Assembly (NCBI GenBank): GCA_015060485.1
Contig: SUYI01000014.1
Span: 1 to 64,000 of the forward strand
DNA: 64,000 nt
Source: Prevotella sp.
GTDB taxonomy: Bacteria; Bacteroidota; Bacteroidia; Bacteroidales; Bacteroidaceae
Reading direction: 5' to 3'
Below the pieces are notes generated by a model. It searched no databases. It worked only from the letters and a program-made list of their open reading frames with translations, and was not told where the DNA came from. The number at the start of each line of letters is the position of its first letter. Positions within the stretch are counted from its first letter, which is position 1. Position numbers and translations under genes: made by a program. Shown here one piece after another: positions 10,463-17,068 of the stretch.

Positions 10463-11053
10463 TTAGCTTCCCATTTCGAAGCCACCCGAGTTGTCGTCGC
10501 CGCTGTTAGACGAGCCGCTGTTCTGCGACCCACTACCATCTTGGTTATCACTCCCCTCGCCCGTTGGAGAGGGGTCGGGGGTGAGGCTTCCGTCGTCGTC
10601 GCCACCCTCCGCGTCGGCGTTACCCGACATCAGGGTCTTGATGTTGACGAACTCGGCCTTCTTGATGAACTCACGGCTCGAGAGGTTGTCCTCCTGCGTC
10701 TGGTCGGGCAGGAAGCGGATGTGCAGCGCCTTCAGGTGTTGGTTCACGTTGAAGTCGGCCTCCTTGTCGGCACCACCCTTCTCGCACTCGCAGGTCAGAT
10801 AGAAGGTTCCAAGACCAGCCACCTTCACCTTCTTCGACTCCAGCAGCATTTCGAGCAGACAACTCTTGAACTTCTTCATCACACCCTCCACCACGTCTTC
10901 GGTGAATACCGATCCGTGCTCAGAGATGTGCTTGGCCAGCTTGGTCATGCTCATCGTTTCGATACTTTTCAGTCGGGCGTACCACTTCCCGTACATCACA
11001 GACTCTGAGTCCTTGATGTCGTTCTTGTAAACTTCATAGAGAATTTTACTCAT
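10463..11053 (-). CDS. HU-like DNA-binding protein with low-complexity tail
   Basis: A 196-residue member of the long HU-related family common in Bacteroidetes. Residues 1-125 fit the family: a YGKWYARL segment, TMSMTKLAKHISEHGSVFTED, a helix with VEGVMKKFKSCLLEML, and the strand KVKVAGLGTFYLTCECE. After about residue 150 the sequence becomes a Ser/Gly/Asp/Asn-rich tail. That tail contains SLTPDPSPTGEG, the peptide encoded when a common GC-rich palindromic repeat lies inside a reading frame. Such genes often accompany DUF3987/VirE-type primases in Bacteroidetes islands, and one occurs here at 17069. A TACCTTTG promoter lies at 11123-11130 on this strand. Confidence 0.88.
   Translation of the reverse strand: MSKILYEVYKNDIKDSESVMYGKWYARLKSIETMSMTKLAKHISEHGSVFTEDVVEGVMKKFKSCLLEMLLESKKVKVAGLGTFYLTCECEKGGADKEADFNVNQHLKALHIRFLPDQTQEDNLSSREFIKKAEFVNIKTLMSGNADAEGGDDDGSLTPDPSPTGEGSDNQDGSGSQNSGSSNSGDDNSGGFEMGS
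10553..10586. repeat. GC-rich palindromic repeat inside the HU-like gene
   Basis: CCCCTCGCCCGTTGGAGAGG and the following G-rich bases form a CCCCTC/GAGGGG hairpin. Translated on the minus strand it gives LTPDPSPTGEG. This peptide recurs in unrelated proteins of many bacteria as a mark of a dispersed repeat; that is background knowledge, and only one copy was noticed in this window. Confidence 0.7.
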
Positions 11054-11122
11054 AGTATTACATTATTAAGGTTAAAACTATCCAGGTCAGGACTCTCCTG
11101 CCTTTCATCATTTCTGATACTG

Positions 11123-11130
11123 CAAAGGTA
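11123..11130 (-). promoter_or_regulatory. -7 box for the HU-like gene
   Basis: Minus-strand TTTTCGTACCTTTGCAG; the ATG at 11053 is 70 bases further on, leaving an unusually long leader for this genome. Confidence 0.65.
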
Positions 11131-11251
11131 CGAAAAATAATTGAAACAACCAAATATATTCCATTGTATTTTAGGTAAATAAATGTTAAATATTAAAGTA
11201 GTGCTTGAAATCGATTCTGACGCACGATTACCCACCGGAATCATCTCATTT

Positions 11252-11361
11252 TTGACGACATTACGGCTCACTGCCCATGACATTACGGCTCGTCCTCGAC
11301 GAGATTACGGCTCACCCTTGACGAGGTTACGGCTCACCCTTGACGAGGTTACGGCTCGTCG
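11252..11361. repeat. Five tandem 22-bp repeats
   Basis: The core TTACGGCTC begins at 11261, 11283, 11305, 11327 and 11349, an exact 22-base period. The best unit is TTGACGAGGTTACGGCTC plus a variable four bases. Copies 3-5 are nearly identical; the first two have drifted. The period is not a multiple of three and no gene covers it. It lies upstream of the HU-like gene and beside the inverted-repeat element at 11408. Confidence 0.85.
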
Positions 11362-11407
11362 ATTTGGGGCTGTTCCATCCATGCGAAAAACGGTTTTAGG
11401 GATATGA

Positions 11408-11590
11408 TGACAGATGACAGATGACAGTTTCGAAACAAAGCCCATCACACCCAATTAGGGATGTTTTTGTATTACTATTATTATTTATAAATATTATATA
11501 TATAGTATAAATATACAATTATTCATATAGATGTTCATCCATCTACAGCCCCGGCCACTTCATTTTAAAACTGTCATCTGTCATCTGTCA
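11408..11590. mobile_element. MITE-like element with perfect 23-bp terminal inverted repeats
   Basis: TGACAGATGACAGATGAC plus CAGTTT at 11408-11430 is the exact reverse complement of 11568-11590. The arms are themselves built from the heptamer TGACAGA. The 137-bp interior is very AT-rich with no reading frame. A partial copy of the arm (two heptamers plus TTT) follows the stop of the primase-like gene at 19461-19478. No target-site duplication was evident and no transposase is nearby, so mobility is inference. Confidence 0.6.
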
Positions 11591-11690
11591 CGAGCTACTA
11601 CTTATTCTGTGATTTATTTGGAAGTTTCGGAATAAGTTCGTATAATTGCATCGACAAACAAATTATAAGTTACAACAAGGACGTTGAACG

Positions 11691-11774
11691 ATGCAGACAA
11701 GCGCCGTATCGGACGGTCAAGAAAAATACTCGAGCGTTTCGATGCGGTATGGGACTGAGAGAAACGAAAATTAA
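11691..11774 (+). CDS. Possible 27-residue small ORF
   Basis: ATG at 11691 with an AAGGA nine bases upstream opens a 27-codon frame beginning MQTSAVSDGQEKYSSVSMRY and ending at TAA 11774. A promoter-like TATAATTG lies near 11640 and a strong terminator hairpin follows at 11792, so the three parts look like a compact transcription unit. I do not recognise the peptide. It could also be the tail of a lost gene. The opposite-strand 94-codon open frame here has no promoter and looks spurious. Confidence 0.3.
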   Translation: MQTSAVSDGQEKYSSVSMRYGTERNEN

Positions 11775-11791
11775 TGGCCTGAAATAATTTT

Positions 11792-11823
11792 TCCCGATAT
11801 TCTTTTGAGTATCGGGATTTTTT
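11792..11823 (+). terminator. Rho-independent terminator upstream of the structured RNA
   Basis: Stem TCCCGATATTC/GAGTATCGGGA (one G-U pair) at 11792-11802 and 11807-11817, loop TTTT, followed by seven Ts. The T run is also the upstream part of the next promoter. Confidence 0.75.
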
Positions 11824-11825
11824 TG

Positions 11826-11833
11826 TATCTTTG
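11826..11833 (+). promoter_or_regulatory. -7 box for the structured RNA / methyltransferase unit
   Basis: TTTTTTTGTATCTTTGCCG gives a TATCTTTG box directly after the terminator; transcription should begin near 11838, over 300 bases before the methyltransferase ATG. Confidence 0.65.
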
Positions 11834-11837
11834 CCGT

Positions 11838-12086
11838 CGGTTCGGGGAGAAATCCGGACTAACAAAGAAGCATTCGCTATTATTTCGCGTTCAGCCAAAA
11901 GCGTAGGAAACTTATTGGGAATAAAAACGCAACGAGATAATACGTGACGAGATGTCGTAATGGGACATCTTTCTCCTTATAATTGAATGCATTACACATA
12001 GTGTGATGTATACTTATTAAGGAGACGGGGTTCCCTTCCTACGCTACCTCGAAGCTGAACGCAATAAGGTGCATCACACTTTTTTG
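11838..12086 (+). ncRNA. Candidate structured RNA with pseudoknot, about 250 nt
   Basis: Several perfect complementary segments fall between a good promoter and a T run at 12080-12085. Hairpin 1: 11840-11846 with 11853-11859 (with G-U pairs). Helix A: AGCGTAGGAA 11900-11909 with TTCCTACGCT 12036-12045. Helix F: CTTATTG 11911-11917 with CAATAAG 12062-12068, which crosses helix A and makes an H-type pseudoknot. Hairpin D: AGATGTC 11950-11956 with GACATCT 11964-11970. Helix C: TCTCCTTA 11972-11979 with TAAGGAGA 12018-12025, enclosing a GCATTACAC hairpin. GTGTGATG 12001-12008 can instead pair with CATCACAC 12072-12079 just before the T run, offering a switch between the inner hairpin and a terminator stem. 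No long ORF is present. I do not match it to any RNA family from memory. Confidence 0.55.
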
Positions 12087-12097
12087 CGTCTTGGCGT

Positions 12098-12135
12098 GAT
12101 TGATAGTTGGGTGCTCGGACTAAAATCTATCAATC
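12098..12135 (+). promoter_or_regulatory. 9-bp inverted repeat ending four bases before the methyltransferase ATG
   Basis: GATTGATAG at 12098-12106 is the exact reverse complement of CTATCAATC at 12127-12135, with a 20-base loop. It could be an RNA hairpin masking the start at 12140 or a protein operator. No Shine-Dalgarno sequence is present between it and the ATG. Confidence 0.55.
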
Positions 12136-12139
12136 GTGT

Positions 12140-13159
12140 ATGTCAAGTAAAACATTAAATGCTGCTGGGCGGAATAAAGAAGATGAGTTCTATACTCAAA
12201 TTTCTGACATAGAGGACGAACTTCGGAACTACAAAGAGCACTTTGTAGGCAAGACTGTTCTTTGTAATTGTGACGACCCAAGGGTAAGTAACTTCTTTAA
12301 GTTCTTTAGTCTCAACTTTAAGTTATTGGGGTTGAAGCGTCTAATAACCACCTGTTACAAGAATCAACAGCCAGACCTCTTTAGTGAATACTCCAGCGAG
12401 CAGGCCGTCTATCTTATATACGATGGAAAGAAGAAAAAGGATGGTGATGAAAGTACTGTAGAGATTGACATCAAACCACTCAGGGGCGATGGTGACTTTA
12501 GGAGTCCAGAGTGTGTGGAATTGCTTAAACAGGCCGACATTGTTGTGACCAATCCACCTTTCTCATTGTTTCGTCAGTTTATAAATCTTATGATGAAGTA
12601 TAATAAGAAGTTTCTCATCATAGGTAACCACGATGCAATGTCATACAAAGAAGTCTTTCCGTTGATTAAGAACAACATCATCTGGCTGGGAGTGAAATCT
12701 GGGGACATGAAATTTCGTGTACCATCTTATTATCCACCTAAGAAAACAAGATATTGGGTAGATGAGAATGGTCAGAAGTGGCGCAGTCACGGCAATATCT
12801 GCTGGTATACGAATTTGGACTATCCAAAACGTCATGAAGAAATGGCACTTGGGAAGAAATATTGGATGAACACCTATAAGGAGTTCGATAACTATAAGGC
12901 AATAGACGTCGATGCAGTCAAAGACATACCCGGTGACTATTTTGGCCCAATGGGTGTGCCTGTTACTTTCATGAACAAATATAATCCCGAGCAGTTTGAA
13001 ATATTAAATGCCAATGAATATAGACGCAATGAGAAGGTACCAATAAAGGCTCACGGACTTATCAAAGATAAGGACGGAAGTGTTAATGGCAAGCCTAAAT
13101 TTGTCAGAATACTAATCAGATTAAGAAAGGAATATTATGAAGCCAAACATGAAGATTGA
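12140..13159 (+). CDS. Adenine-specific DNA methyltransferase, EcoRI-methylase family
   Basis: A 339-residue predicted N6-adenine methyltransferase of the EcoRI family. The catalytic motif NPPF is at residues 138-141 and the preceding conserved block LCNCDDPRVSNFFKFF at about 41-56 is the family's SAM-side signature. Later blocks IIGNHDAMSYKEVFPLI and FGPMGVPVTFMNKYNPEQFE also match the family pattern. I prefer ATG at 12140 to an in-frame TTG at 12107, because the TTG sits within the loop of the inverted repeat and adds non-conserved residues. Its last 23 bases overlap the DUF262-HNH gene, so the two are made together. The sequence recognised in DNA cannot be inferred safely; EcoRI-type GAATTC is only a family precedent. 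Confidence 0.88.
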   Translation: MSSKTLNAAGRNKEDEFYTQISDIEDELRNYKEHFVGKTVLCNCDDPRVSNFFKFFSLNFKLLGLKRLITTCYKNQQPDLFSEYSSEQAVYLIYDGKKKKDGDESTVEIDIKPLRGDGDFRSPECVELLKQADIVVTNPPFSLFRQFINLMMKYNKKFLIIGNHDAMSYKEVFPLIKNNIIWLGVKSGDMKFRVPSYYPPKKTRYWVDENGQKWRSHGNICWYTNLDYPKRHEEMALGKKYWMNTYKEFDNYKAIDVDAVKDIPGDYFGPMGVPVTFMNKYNPEQFEILNANEYRRNEKVPIKAHGLIKDKDGSVNGKPKFVRILIRLRKEYYEAKHED

Positions 13160-14258
13160 ATTACATTATATCCCTATTCGGGACTTGATAGATGGATATA
13201 AGGATAGTCAGGACGAGGGCGTTGTGGCCTATGGCGGACGCCTTGACGTGCGTCCCAAGTATCAGCGTGAATTTGTCTATCCTGATGACAAACGAGACGC
13301 TGTTATAGAGACTATATTGAAAGGCTTTCCATTAAATGTCATGTATTGGGTAAGGAAAGAAGATGGCAACTATGAAATATTAGACGGACAGCAACGAACA
13401 GTTTCCATCTGTCGTTATGCAGCGGAGGGAGTTGTACCATTTTCTATCAAACAACCCAATGGTGATCCACTATATTTCCATATGCTGACTGCTAAACGAG
13501 CAAAAGAGTTTTTGGATTACAAGCTAATGGTTTATTTCTGCGAAGGGGATGACGATGATGAGAAATTGGAATGGTTTCGAATTGTAAATATCGCAGGCGA
13601 GAAACTATCAGACCAAGAGTTACGCAATGCTTTGTTTACGGGCGATTGGCTCACCAGTGCCAAGAAATACTTTAGCCGGAAAAATGAAGGTGCACACGCA
13701 CTAGCGGCTCCATATGTCAGTTGTAGGGTTGACAGGCAAGAACTATTGGAACTGGCTTTGAAATGGATAAGCCACGATAATATCAAGCAATACATGGCAG
13801 AGCATCATCTTGACAAGAATGCAGTTCCTTTATGGAGTTATTTTCAAAAAGTGATAGCCTGGGTTCAGCGCACATTCCCTATATATCGACGCGAAATGAA
13901 AGGTTTGCCATGGGGAGAACTCTTCAATGATTATGGAGAGGGAGACTTCGATTCAGAATACTTCGAGAAAAGGATCTCTGAACTCATGCAAGACGATGAG
14001 GTTACCAAGAAGTCGGGCATTTATCAATATTTACTTACAGGTAAAGAAAAGTATTTGAATTTACGCACATTCACCGAGTCAATGAAGCGAACAGCCTACG
14101 AAAGACAAAACGGGCTATGCGATAAATGCGGCAAGCCTTTTGCTATTGAGGATATGGAAGGTGACCACCACAAACCTTGGAGTGATGGCGGAAAGACAGA
14201 AATGGATAATTTGCGCATGCTTTGCAAGGAGTGTAACCGCGCCAAAGGAGCAAAATAG
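13137..14258 (+). CDS. DUF262 and HNH endonuclease domain protein
   Basis: A 373-residue protein with an N-terminal DUF262 (ParB-like NTPase/nuclease, GmrS-type) domain and a C-terminal HNH nuclease. DUF262 signs are RPKYQREFVY near residue 39 and DGQQRT at 83-88. The HNH/zinc module has CDKC at 328-331, GDHHKPWSDGG around 342-352 with the catalytic histidine, NLRMLCKEC at 358-366 and a final asparagine. Such proteins are known in type IV restriction and other anti-phage loci. The start ATG at 13137 has AAAGGA upstream and overlaps the methyltransferase by 23 bases, which suggests a modification/restriction pair. An alternative start is ATG at 13149. Nuclease function is predicted from intact motifs only. 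Confidence 0.88.
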   Translation: MKPNMKIELHYIPIRDLIDGYKDSQDEGVVAYGGRLDVRPKYQREFVYPDDKRDAVIETILKGFPLNVMYWVRKEDGNYEILDGQQRTVSICRYAAEGVVPFSIKQPNGDPLYFHMLTAKRAKEFLDYKLMVYFCEGDDDDEKLEWFRIVNIAGEKLSDQELRNALFTGDWLTSAKKYFSRKNEGAHALAAPYVSCRVDRQELLELALKWISHDNIKQYMAEHHLDKNAVPLWSYFQKVIAWVQRTFPIYRREMKGLPWGELFNDYGEGDFDSEYFEKRISELMQDDEVTKKSGIYQYLLTGKEKYLNLRTFTESMKRTAYERQNGLCDKCGKPFAIEDMEGDHHKPWSDGGKTEMDNLRMLCKECNRAKGAK

Positions 14259-14270
14259 AACTGATTTTTT

Positions 14271-14344
14271 GTTTGGTATCAAAATTCCTATGTTTGTTTT
14301 GCTTGTTCAATTATTTTTTGTAACTTTGCGAACGCAAAGAGATA
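14271..14344 (+). repeat. 74-bp promoter/operator repeat, copy 1
   Basis: Matches 15457-15530 at 70 of 74 positions with no gaps. It contains a TAACTTTG -7 box at 14321-14328 that overlaps a perfect palindrome, CTTTGCG-AA-CGCAAAG. It begins 13 bases after the DUF262-HNH stop and precedes the RhuM-family gene. Confidence 0.85.
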
Positions 14345-14351
14345 GACAACC

Positions 14352-14408
14352 GTGTTCGACCTCTACGGACTAACTGAGGAAGAACGCAGAATAGTGATGG
14401 AGGCATAA
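14352..14408 (+). pseudogene. Remnant: C-terminal tail of a restriction-modification gene
   Basis: An open stretch encodes VFDLYGLTEEERRIVMEA followed by TAA. A '(L/I)YGLTEEE..IV' ending is typical of the extreme C-terminus of large Eco57I/PglX-like methyltransferase-nucleases. Nothing upstream in frame continues the homology; the 74-bp repeat abuts it. It is best read as the scar of a deleted gene. Confidence 0.5.
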
Positions 14409-14424
14409 AACAATAACAACGAAT

Positions 14425-15441
14425 ATGGACGAGCAACAGAATATTATCATTTATCGGACGGCAGACGGCAAGACCTCGGTGGCGCTGTATGCCAAAGACG
14501 GAAAAATATGGCTGAACCAGCAACAGATGGCAGAACTTTTTGCCACCTCGAAGCAAACCATCAGCTACCACATCATTAACATCCTGAAAGAAAGGGAGTT
14601 AAACGAATCTTCAGTTGTCAAAGAATACTTGACTACTGCCGCTGATGGCAAAAATTATAACGTGATCTTCTACTCCTTGGAGATGATTATCGCTGTGGGA
14701 TACCGGGTCAGAGGATTGCGAGGTACGCAGTTCAGACAGTGGGCAACCGAGCATCTGACAGAATATCTTGTGAAGGGCTTCACGATGGATGACGAAAGGC
14801 TGAAGAATCCTGATGGGCGACCTGACTACTTTGATGAGTTGTTGGCACGCATCCGTGATATTCGCGCATCAGAGAAGCGGTTCTACCAGAAAGTACGCGA
14901 CCTGTTTGCCCTGAGCAGCGATTACGACAAGACGGACAAGGCCACCCAGATGTTCTTTGCCGAGACACAGAACAAACTGCTTTATGCCGTCACCCATCAG
15001 ACAGCAGCCGAACTGATAGTTGCCCGTGCGGATGCCGACAAGCCCAACATGGGGTTGACCACATGGAAAGGCAGCATTATTCGTAAAGGTGATGTCATCA
15101 TAGCTAAGAACTATCTCCAAACAGATGAGATAGATTCGCTGAACCGCCTGGTAGACATCTTCATTACCAGTGCAGAGGAACGTGTGAAGGGGCGCAGAGA
15201 CCTGACGCTCGGGTATTGGCGAAAGAACGTAGATAACCTGCTCACATTCCAGGATAAAGACATCCTGCAAGGCAAGGGTTCCATATCCAATGTCGAAGCA
15301 GAGACCATTGTCCGTGGCATATACGACACTTTCAATGCCAAGCGTAAACAGCTTGATGCACAGATGGCAGATGACGAGGACATCAAGTTGCTCGAAGACT
15401 TGGAGAAGAGCATTATAGAGAAAAAGAAAGGGAACGAGTAA
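14425..15441 (+). CDS. RhuM family protein (virulence RhuM-like)
   Basis: A 338-residue protein of the RhuM family, found in many bacterial islands and often beside restriction-modification genes; its biochemical role is not established. Signature blocks: IWLNQQQMAELFATSKQTIS near residues 28-47 (a helix-turn-helix-like element), IFYSLEMIIAVGYRVRG near 83-99, and RGTQFRQWATEHLTEYLVKGF. The C-terminal 200 residues are largely helical and charged. Length is usual for the family. It is preceded and followed by the two copies of the 74-bp promoter/operator repeat, so it and the next gene are probably controlled alike. Confidence 0.88.
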   Translation: MDEQQNIIIYRTADGKTSVALYAKDGKIWLNQQQMAELFATSKQTISYHIINILKERELNESSVVKEYLTTAADGKNYNVIFYSLEMIIAVGYRVRGLRGTQFRQWATEHLTEYLVKGFTMDDERLKNPDGRPDYFDELLARIRDIRASEKRFYQKVRDLFALSSDYDKTDKATQMFFAETQNKLLYAVTHQTAAELIVARADADKPNMGLTTWKGSIIRKGDVIIAKNYLQTDEIDSLNRLVDIFITSAEERVKGRRDLTLGYWRKNVDNLLTFQDKDILQGKGSISNVEAETIVRGIYDTFNAKRKQLDAQMADDEDIKLLEDLEKSIIEKKKGNE

Positions 15442-15456
15442 AAGGTCAAACCTGTA

Positions 15457-15530
15457 GTTTGGTATCAAAATTCCTATGTTTGTTTTGCTTGTTCAATAAT
15501 TATTTGTATCTTTGCAAACGCAAAGAGATA
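15457..15530 (+). repeat. 74-bp promoter/operator repeat, copy 2
   Basis: Second copy of the 14271-14344 repeat, with TATCTTTG at 15507-15514 and the palindrome CTTTGC-AAAC-GCAAAG over it. It ends 35 bases before the ATG of the next gene. Confidence 0.85.
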
Positions 15531-15565
15531 AGTTACTTTTGTATTGTAGTTAAATATTCATAAAC

Positions 15566-16276
15566 ATGCAAACTCAATTAGTTAGGCATGACAGGCCTTA
15601 TAACATTATTTGTGGGAGCAATGGAAAATTTGCCCTCCACGTGGCAACACTTATAGTTGTAAAAGAACGTATAGAAGGTGTCCCTGAAGGCGTTTCTATG
15701 AGAGACACGCTTTCTGTCAGCAGCTATCCTGTTGTGGGTGGCAGTTATGAAATAGATGGTCAGGTCTGGATGAATACAGAATTGAAGGACTGTCTGGTGA
15801 TTTGCCGTGAGAAAGAAAGTGTATCGCTATACACATTAAGAAAGGTTATGGAGTACTGTGTGAAACACGATGTTTCTTTTTACATGGAAAGAATACCCAG
15901 CTCTTTTTCGATGGCTTTGTTTTCATATGATTCGCAATTAATTCTTCCTACCGACGAAAACAACCAAACGATTGCTGACTACGAGGTTTGCCTTCAATTT
16001 GAGACAGGTGAACACGGAATCAGATGTATGGTATATTCTTCAAAAGAAAGTGATTTCTATTTCTTTGAATATTTTGCCGATGATGATGCGGACTATTCAA
16101 ATGTCGGACTGATAAATAGACCTGACGCCATAAAACAAATGGCGGAACTTCGAGACAACTATTTAATTATCTTAAGGCATGAAGGCTTGCGTAGTATCCG
16201 ATTTACGACCAAGCAGAAAAATTATCAAGATTTTGTTGACGCGCTGAACAACTATAAGGTTGATGAAGGAGTATAG
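15566..16276 (+). CDS. Unrecognised island protein A
   Basis: A 236-residue protein without a family I recognise. It has no signal peptide or membrane helix. The sequence is mixed alpha/beta, with acidic and aromatic-rich C-terminal blocks (SDFYFFEYFADDDADYSN). It is driven by the second 74-bp promoter copy and overlaps the next gene by 14 bases, so both are likely translated from one mRNA. Composition is AT-richer than the flanking core genes. Confidence 0.6.
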   Translation: MQTQLVRHDRPYNIICGSNGKFALHVATLIVVKERIEGVPEGVSMRDTLSVSSYPVVGGSYEIDGQVWMNTELKDCLVICREKESVSLYTLRKVMEYCVKHDVSFYMERIPSSFSMALFSYDSQLILPTDENNQTIADYEVCLQFETGEHGIRCMVYSSKESDFYFFEYFADDDADYSNVGLINRPDAIKQMAELRDNYLIILRHEGLRSIRFTTKQKNYQDFVDALNNYKVDEGV

Positions 16277-16922
16277 CCCCCTTAGGATGTTGGATGTCCT
16301 CTATTGGCGGAAAGTGTCAAAACAGATGCCGCGGGGTGACGTGGAGAAGCTCCAGACTTTTCTGCGGCAGCGTGCCCTCGACTGCGGATGCGACGAGGGT
16401 GTGTCTGCAGTTATCAATGGCTTGACAGAACGGTTTGCCGACGAGGAGAGGGAAACGATGAGGAAGGTGATGGAGGAGCGAGTCCGCCGTCTGAGCATCA
16501 TAGAACAGCGACGCATAGACGCTACCGACGATGAAATAGTGGAAGCTATTAAAATGACGCTACCCCGTTTCAAAAGTGCGAGGGACTGGGGCGGTGTCTA
16601 TTGTATACTTGTAGAATATTGCCATCATCTCGGTTTCACAAAAACAAAGACCACATTTGTGGAGAGATTCGCCAGAATGGGCATCTATCCCACAGACAGC
16701 GTTGTCACAGTGGACCGTTCCATACCTCCTGCAATATATAAAGATGAGTATAATGATCTTTTCTTCAGCTATTCTGCCATCGACAAAGGAGTAGATACAT
16801 ATTGGCCTTTATCCTATGAAGATTGGCAGACAAGCAACATCACCACCAAAGACTTCATCCAACGCAGGGACATAGCGGGCTTCTTCCTGAAGAATCTTGT
16901 CAAGGTCACTGAGGGGCAGTAA
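16263..16922 (+). CDS. Unrecognised island protein B
   Basis: A 219-residue protein without a recognised family. I use ATG at 16263; an in-frame TTG lies one codon upstream. The first half is helical and highly charged (ERFADEERETMRKVMEERVR). The second half contains cysteines, histidines and aromatics, with DWGGVYCILVEYCHHLGF the most distinctive block. It overlaps the upstream gene, consistent with an obligate pair. The 146-bp gap after it contains the promoter of the primase-like gene. Confidence 0.6.
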   Translation: MKEYSPLRMLDVLYWRKVSKQMPRGDVEKLQTFLRQRALDCGCDEGVSAVINGLTERFADEERETMRKVMEERVRRLSIIEQRRIDATDDEIVEAIKMTLPRFKSARDWGGVYCILVEYCHHLGFTKTKTTFVERFARMGIYPTDSVVTVDRSIPPAIYKDEYNDLFFSYSAIDKGVDTYWPLSYEDWQTSNITTKDFIQRRDIAGFFLKNLVKVTEGQ

Positions 16923-17031
16923 CTGTCTAAAAAGTGTTCAAACGTAGTACACTTTTACCTGCAACTATCTTAAATCTATTCAAATACTTATGCTGTACAT
17001 AGCCTCCGTGACGATGTACTATTTTTATATG

Positions 17032-17039
17032 TACCTTTG
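17032..17039 (+). promoter_or_regulatory. -7 box for the DUF3987-type gene
   Basis: TATGTACCTTTG; it overlaps the GTG that would open the longest frame, so translation must start at ATG 17057 or 17069. Confidence 0.65.
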
Positions 17040-17068
17040 TGCAAAAATTTATTTTTATGTACAAAGAC

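Noticed and set aside
11252..11361. CRISPR array
   Set aside because: The 22-bp units are contiguous without unique spacers and no cas gene is near; the same holds for the 21-bp units at 50853.
11614..11898. 94-codon minus-strand frame
   Set aside because: It runs through the terminator and promoter of opposite-strand units and has no start signal.
11838..12086. RNase P RNA or tmRNA as identity of the structured RNA
   Set aside because: GAAATCCGGACT recalls the RNase P 5' conserved block, but the later conserved blocks and the expected length are missing; no tag-peptide frame or tRNA-like ends are present for tmRNA.
12107..12139. TTG start for the methyltransferase
   Set aside because: It falls in the loop of the inverted repeat and adds eleven residues outside the conserved domain; ATG 12140 is simpler.
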